A DNA stretch of 64,000 nucleotides, taken from NCBI RefSeq assembly GCF_000223375.1, contig NC_017384.1, positions 996,097-1,060,096 on the forward strand. Reading direction: 5' to 3'. Positions 63,589 to 64,000 of the stretch are shown one piece after another; the first letter of the stretch is position 1, and every line of letters begins with the position of its first letter. The position numbers were made by a program, and so were the translations under genes. The notes under the pieces were generated by a model. That model saw only the letters and a program-made list of their open reading frames with translations, was not told where the DNA came from and made no database searches. This DNA comes from Ketogulonicigenium vulgare WSH-001. Its GTDB lineage: Bacteria > Pseudomonadota > Alphaproteobacteria > Rhodobacterales > Rhodobacteraceae.

Positions 63589-64000
63589 TGTATGATATCA
63601 CCCTGCACGGCGGTCGCGTGATCGACCCTGAAACCGGCTTTGACGGCATCGCCGATGTCGGGATCACGGGCGATCGGATCGCCGCCATCGCCCCCGGCCT
63701 GCCGCCGGGGCGCGAGGCGGTGGACGCCAGTGGCTGTATCGTCGCCCCGGGCTTTATCGACATTCACGCCCATGGCCAGTCCCTCGCCGCAGACCGGATG
63801 CAGGCCTTTGATGGGGTGACAACTTCGCTGGAACTCGAGGTCGGCGTGCTGCCCGTGGCGCGTTGGTACGATGAACAGGCGCAGCGTCCCCGTGCGCTGA
63901 ACTATGGCGCAGGCGCGGCATGGCTGCTGGCGCGTCAGGTCGTGCTGTCGGGCGCGACGCTGGAAGGCCCCAATATCATGGGCCGCAACCTGCCCAATGA
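63588..64000 (+). CDS. Amidohydrolase (N-acyl-D-amino-acid deacylase/dihydroorotase-like), 3' end cut
   Basis: Only the first about 137 codons are in the window; the frame is open to the end. The ATG shares its first base with the ATPase stop. The N terminus [20 protein letters not shown], the beta-sandwich segment GDRIAAIAPGLPP and the metal motif APGFIDIHAHGQS (H-x-H on strand 1 of the barrel) are those of the amidohydrolase superfamily; DGVTTSLELEVGV just after resembles the D-aminoacylase branch. With the M20 enzyme it gives operon D two enzymes acting on acyl or amide bonds. Exact specificity needs the missing part. Confidence 0.85.
   Translation, partial: MYDITLHGGRVIDPETGFDGIADVGITGDRIAAIAPGLPPGREAVDASGCIVAPGFIDIHAHGQSLAADRMQAFDGVTTSLELEVGVLPVARWYDEQAQRPRALNYGAGAAWLLARQVVLSGATLEGPNIMGRNLPN

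Noticed and set aside
1..64000. CRISPR arrays, rRNA genes, transposases, phage genes, biosynthetic megasynthases, riboswitches
   Set aside because: Looked for and not seen; no regular repeat-spacer pattern, no transposase or integrase motifs, and no leader with recognisable riboswitch folds.

Overview
The window is high-GC, gene-dense DNA from an alphaproteobacterium, most likely a member of the Rhodobacterales (Paracoccaceae/Roseobacteraceae). Four things point there. The Rrf2-type regulator heads an iscR-nifS-sufB-X-sufC-sufD-sufS operon and lacks the usual three-cysteine cluster motif, as reported for Rhodobacter sphaeroides IscR. The recA upstream region carries the alphaproteobacterial SOS box GTTC-N7-GTTC. 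A tripartite tricarboxylate transporter (TctCBA) sits beside a DctB/DctD-like pair. Signal peptides and core-gene lengths also fit. The very high density of peptide importers recalls Ketogulonicigenium, but that genus-level guess is weak. No rRNA, CRISPR array, insertion sequence or prophage was seen.

Layout. 1-2040: the end of a Tat-exported P1-family aminopeptidase, a small exported protein of unknown function, and tRNA-Arg(CCG). 2040-9144 (minus): the SUF iron-sulfur cluster operon, with an FkbM methyltransferase inserted between sufB and sufC. It is read from a clear promoter that lies in a long inverted repeat. 9410-14320 (plus): an alpha/beta hydrolase, an HD phosphohydrolase, two tandem YitT membrane proteins, an SMR efflux protein and the GTPase TypA/BipA. 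14469-18644 (minus): DUF1330, alaS and recA. 18832-21113: a short sulfotransferase, an orphan EnvZ-like kinase and two near-identical tRNA-Asn genes.

21264-45648 is dominated by three complete peptide/opine/nickel-family ABC importers, and a fourth starts at 57096. System A (21264-29659) has its ATPases divergent from its binding protein and permeases, and is followed by a metal-ligand-depleted M24-fold protein and two tandem proline-iminopeptidase-like hydrolases. System B (33022-38754) ends with a DUF1684 protein. System C (38953-45648) is seven genes joined by six successive 4-base overlaps, ending with a class V aminotransferase and a HAD phosphatase. System D (56076-64000) combines a LysR regulator, an M20 amidohydrolase, a Tat-exported binding protein, permeases, a dual ATPase and an amidohydrolase cut by the window end. 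Between these lie rarA, a zinc alcohol dehydrogenase, a GH114 glycosidase, a nitroreductase/MFS/TetR efflux unit with a clear operator, and the DctB/DctD-TctCBA module.

The common theme is scavenging: each importer is coupled to its own enzymes for breaking down or modifying the imported compound, next to a carboxylate uptake system. The most unusual points are the translationally locked transporter-aminotransferase-phosphatase operon, the M24 protein that has lost three of five metal ligands, the GAFPGA variant in the sigma-54-type activator next to a perfect 18-base palindrome, and the inverted repeat on the suf promoter.
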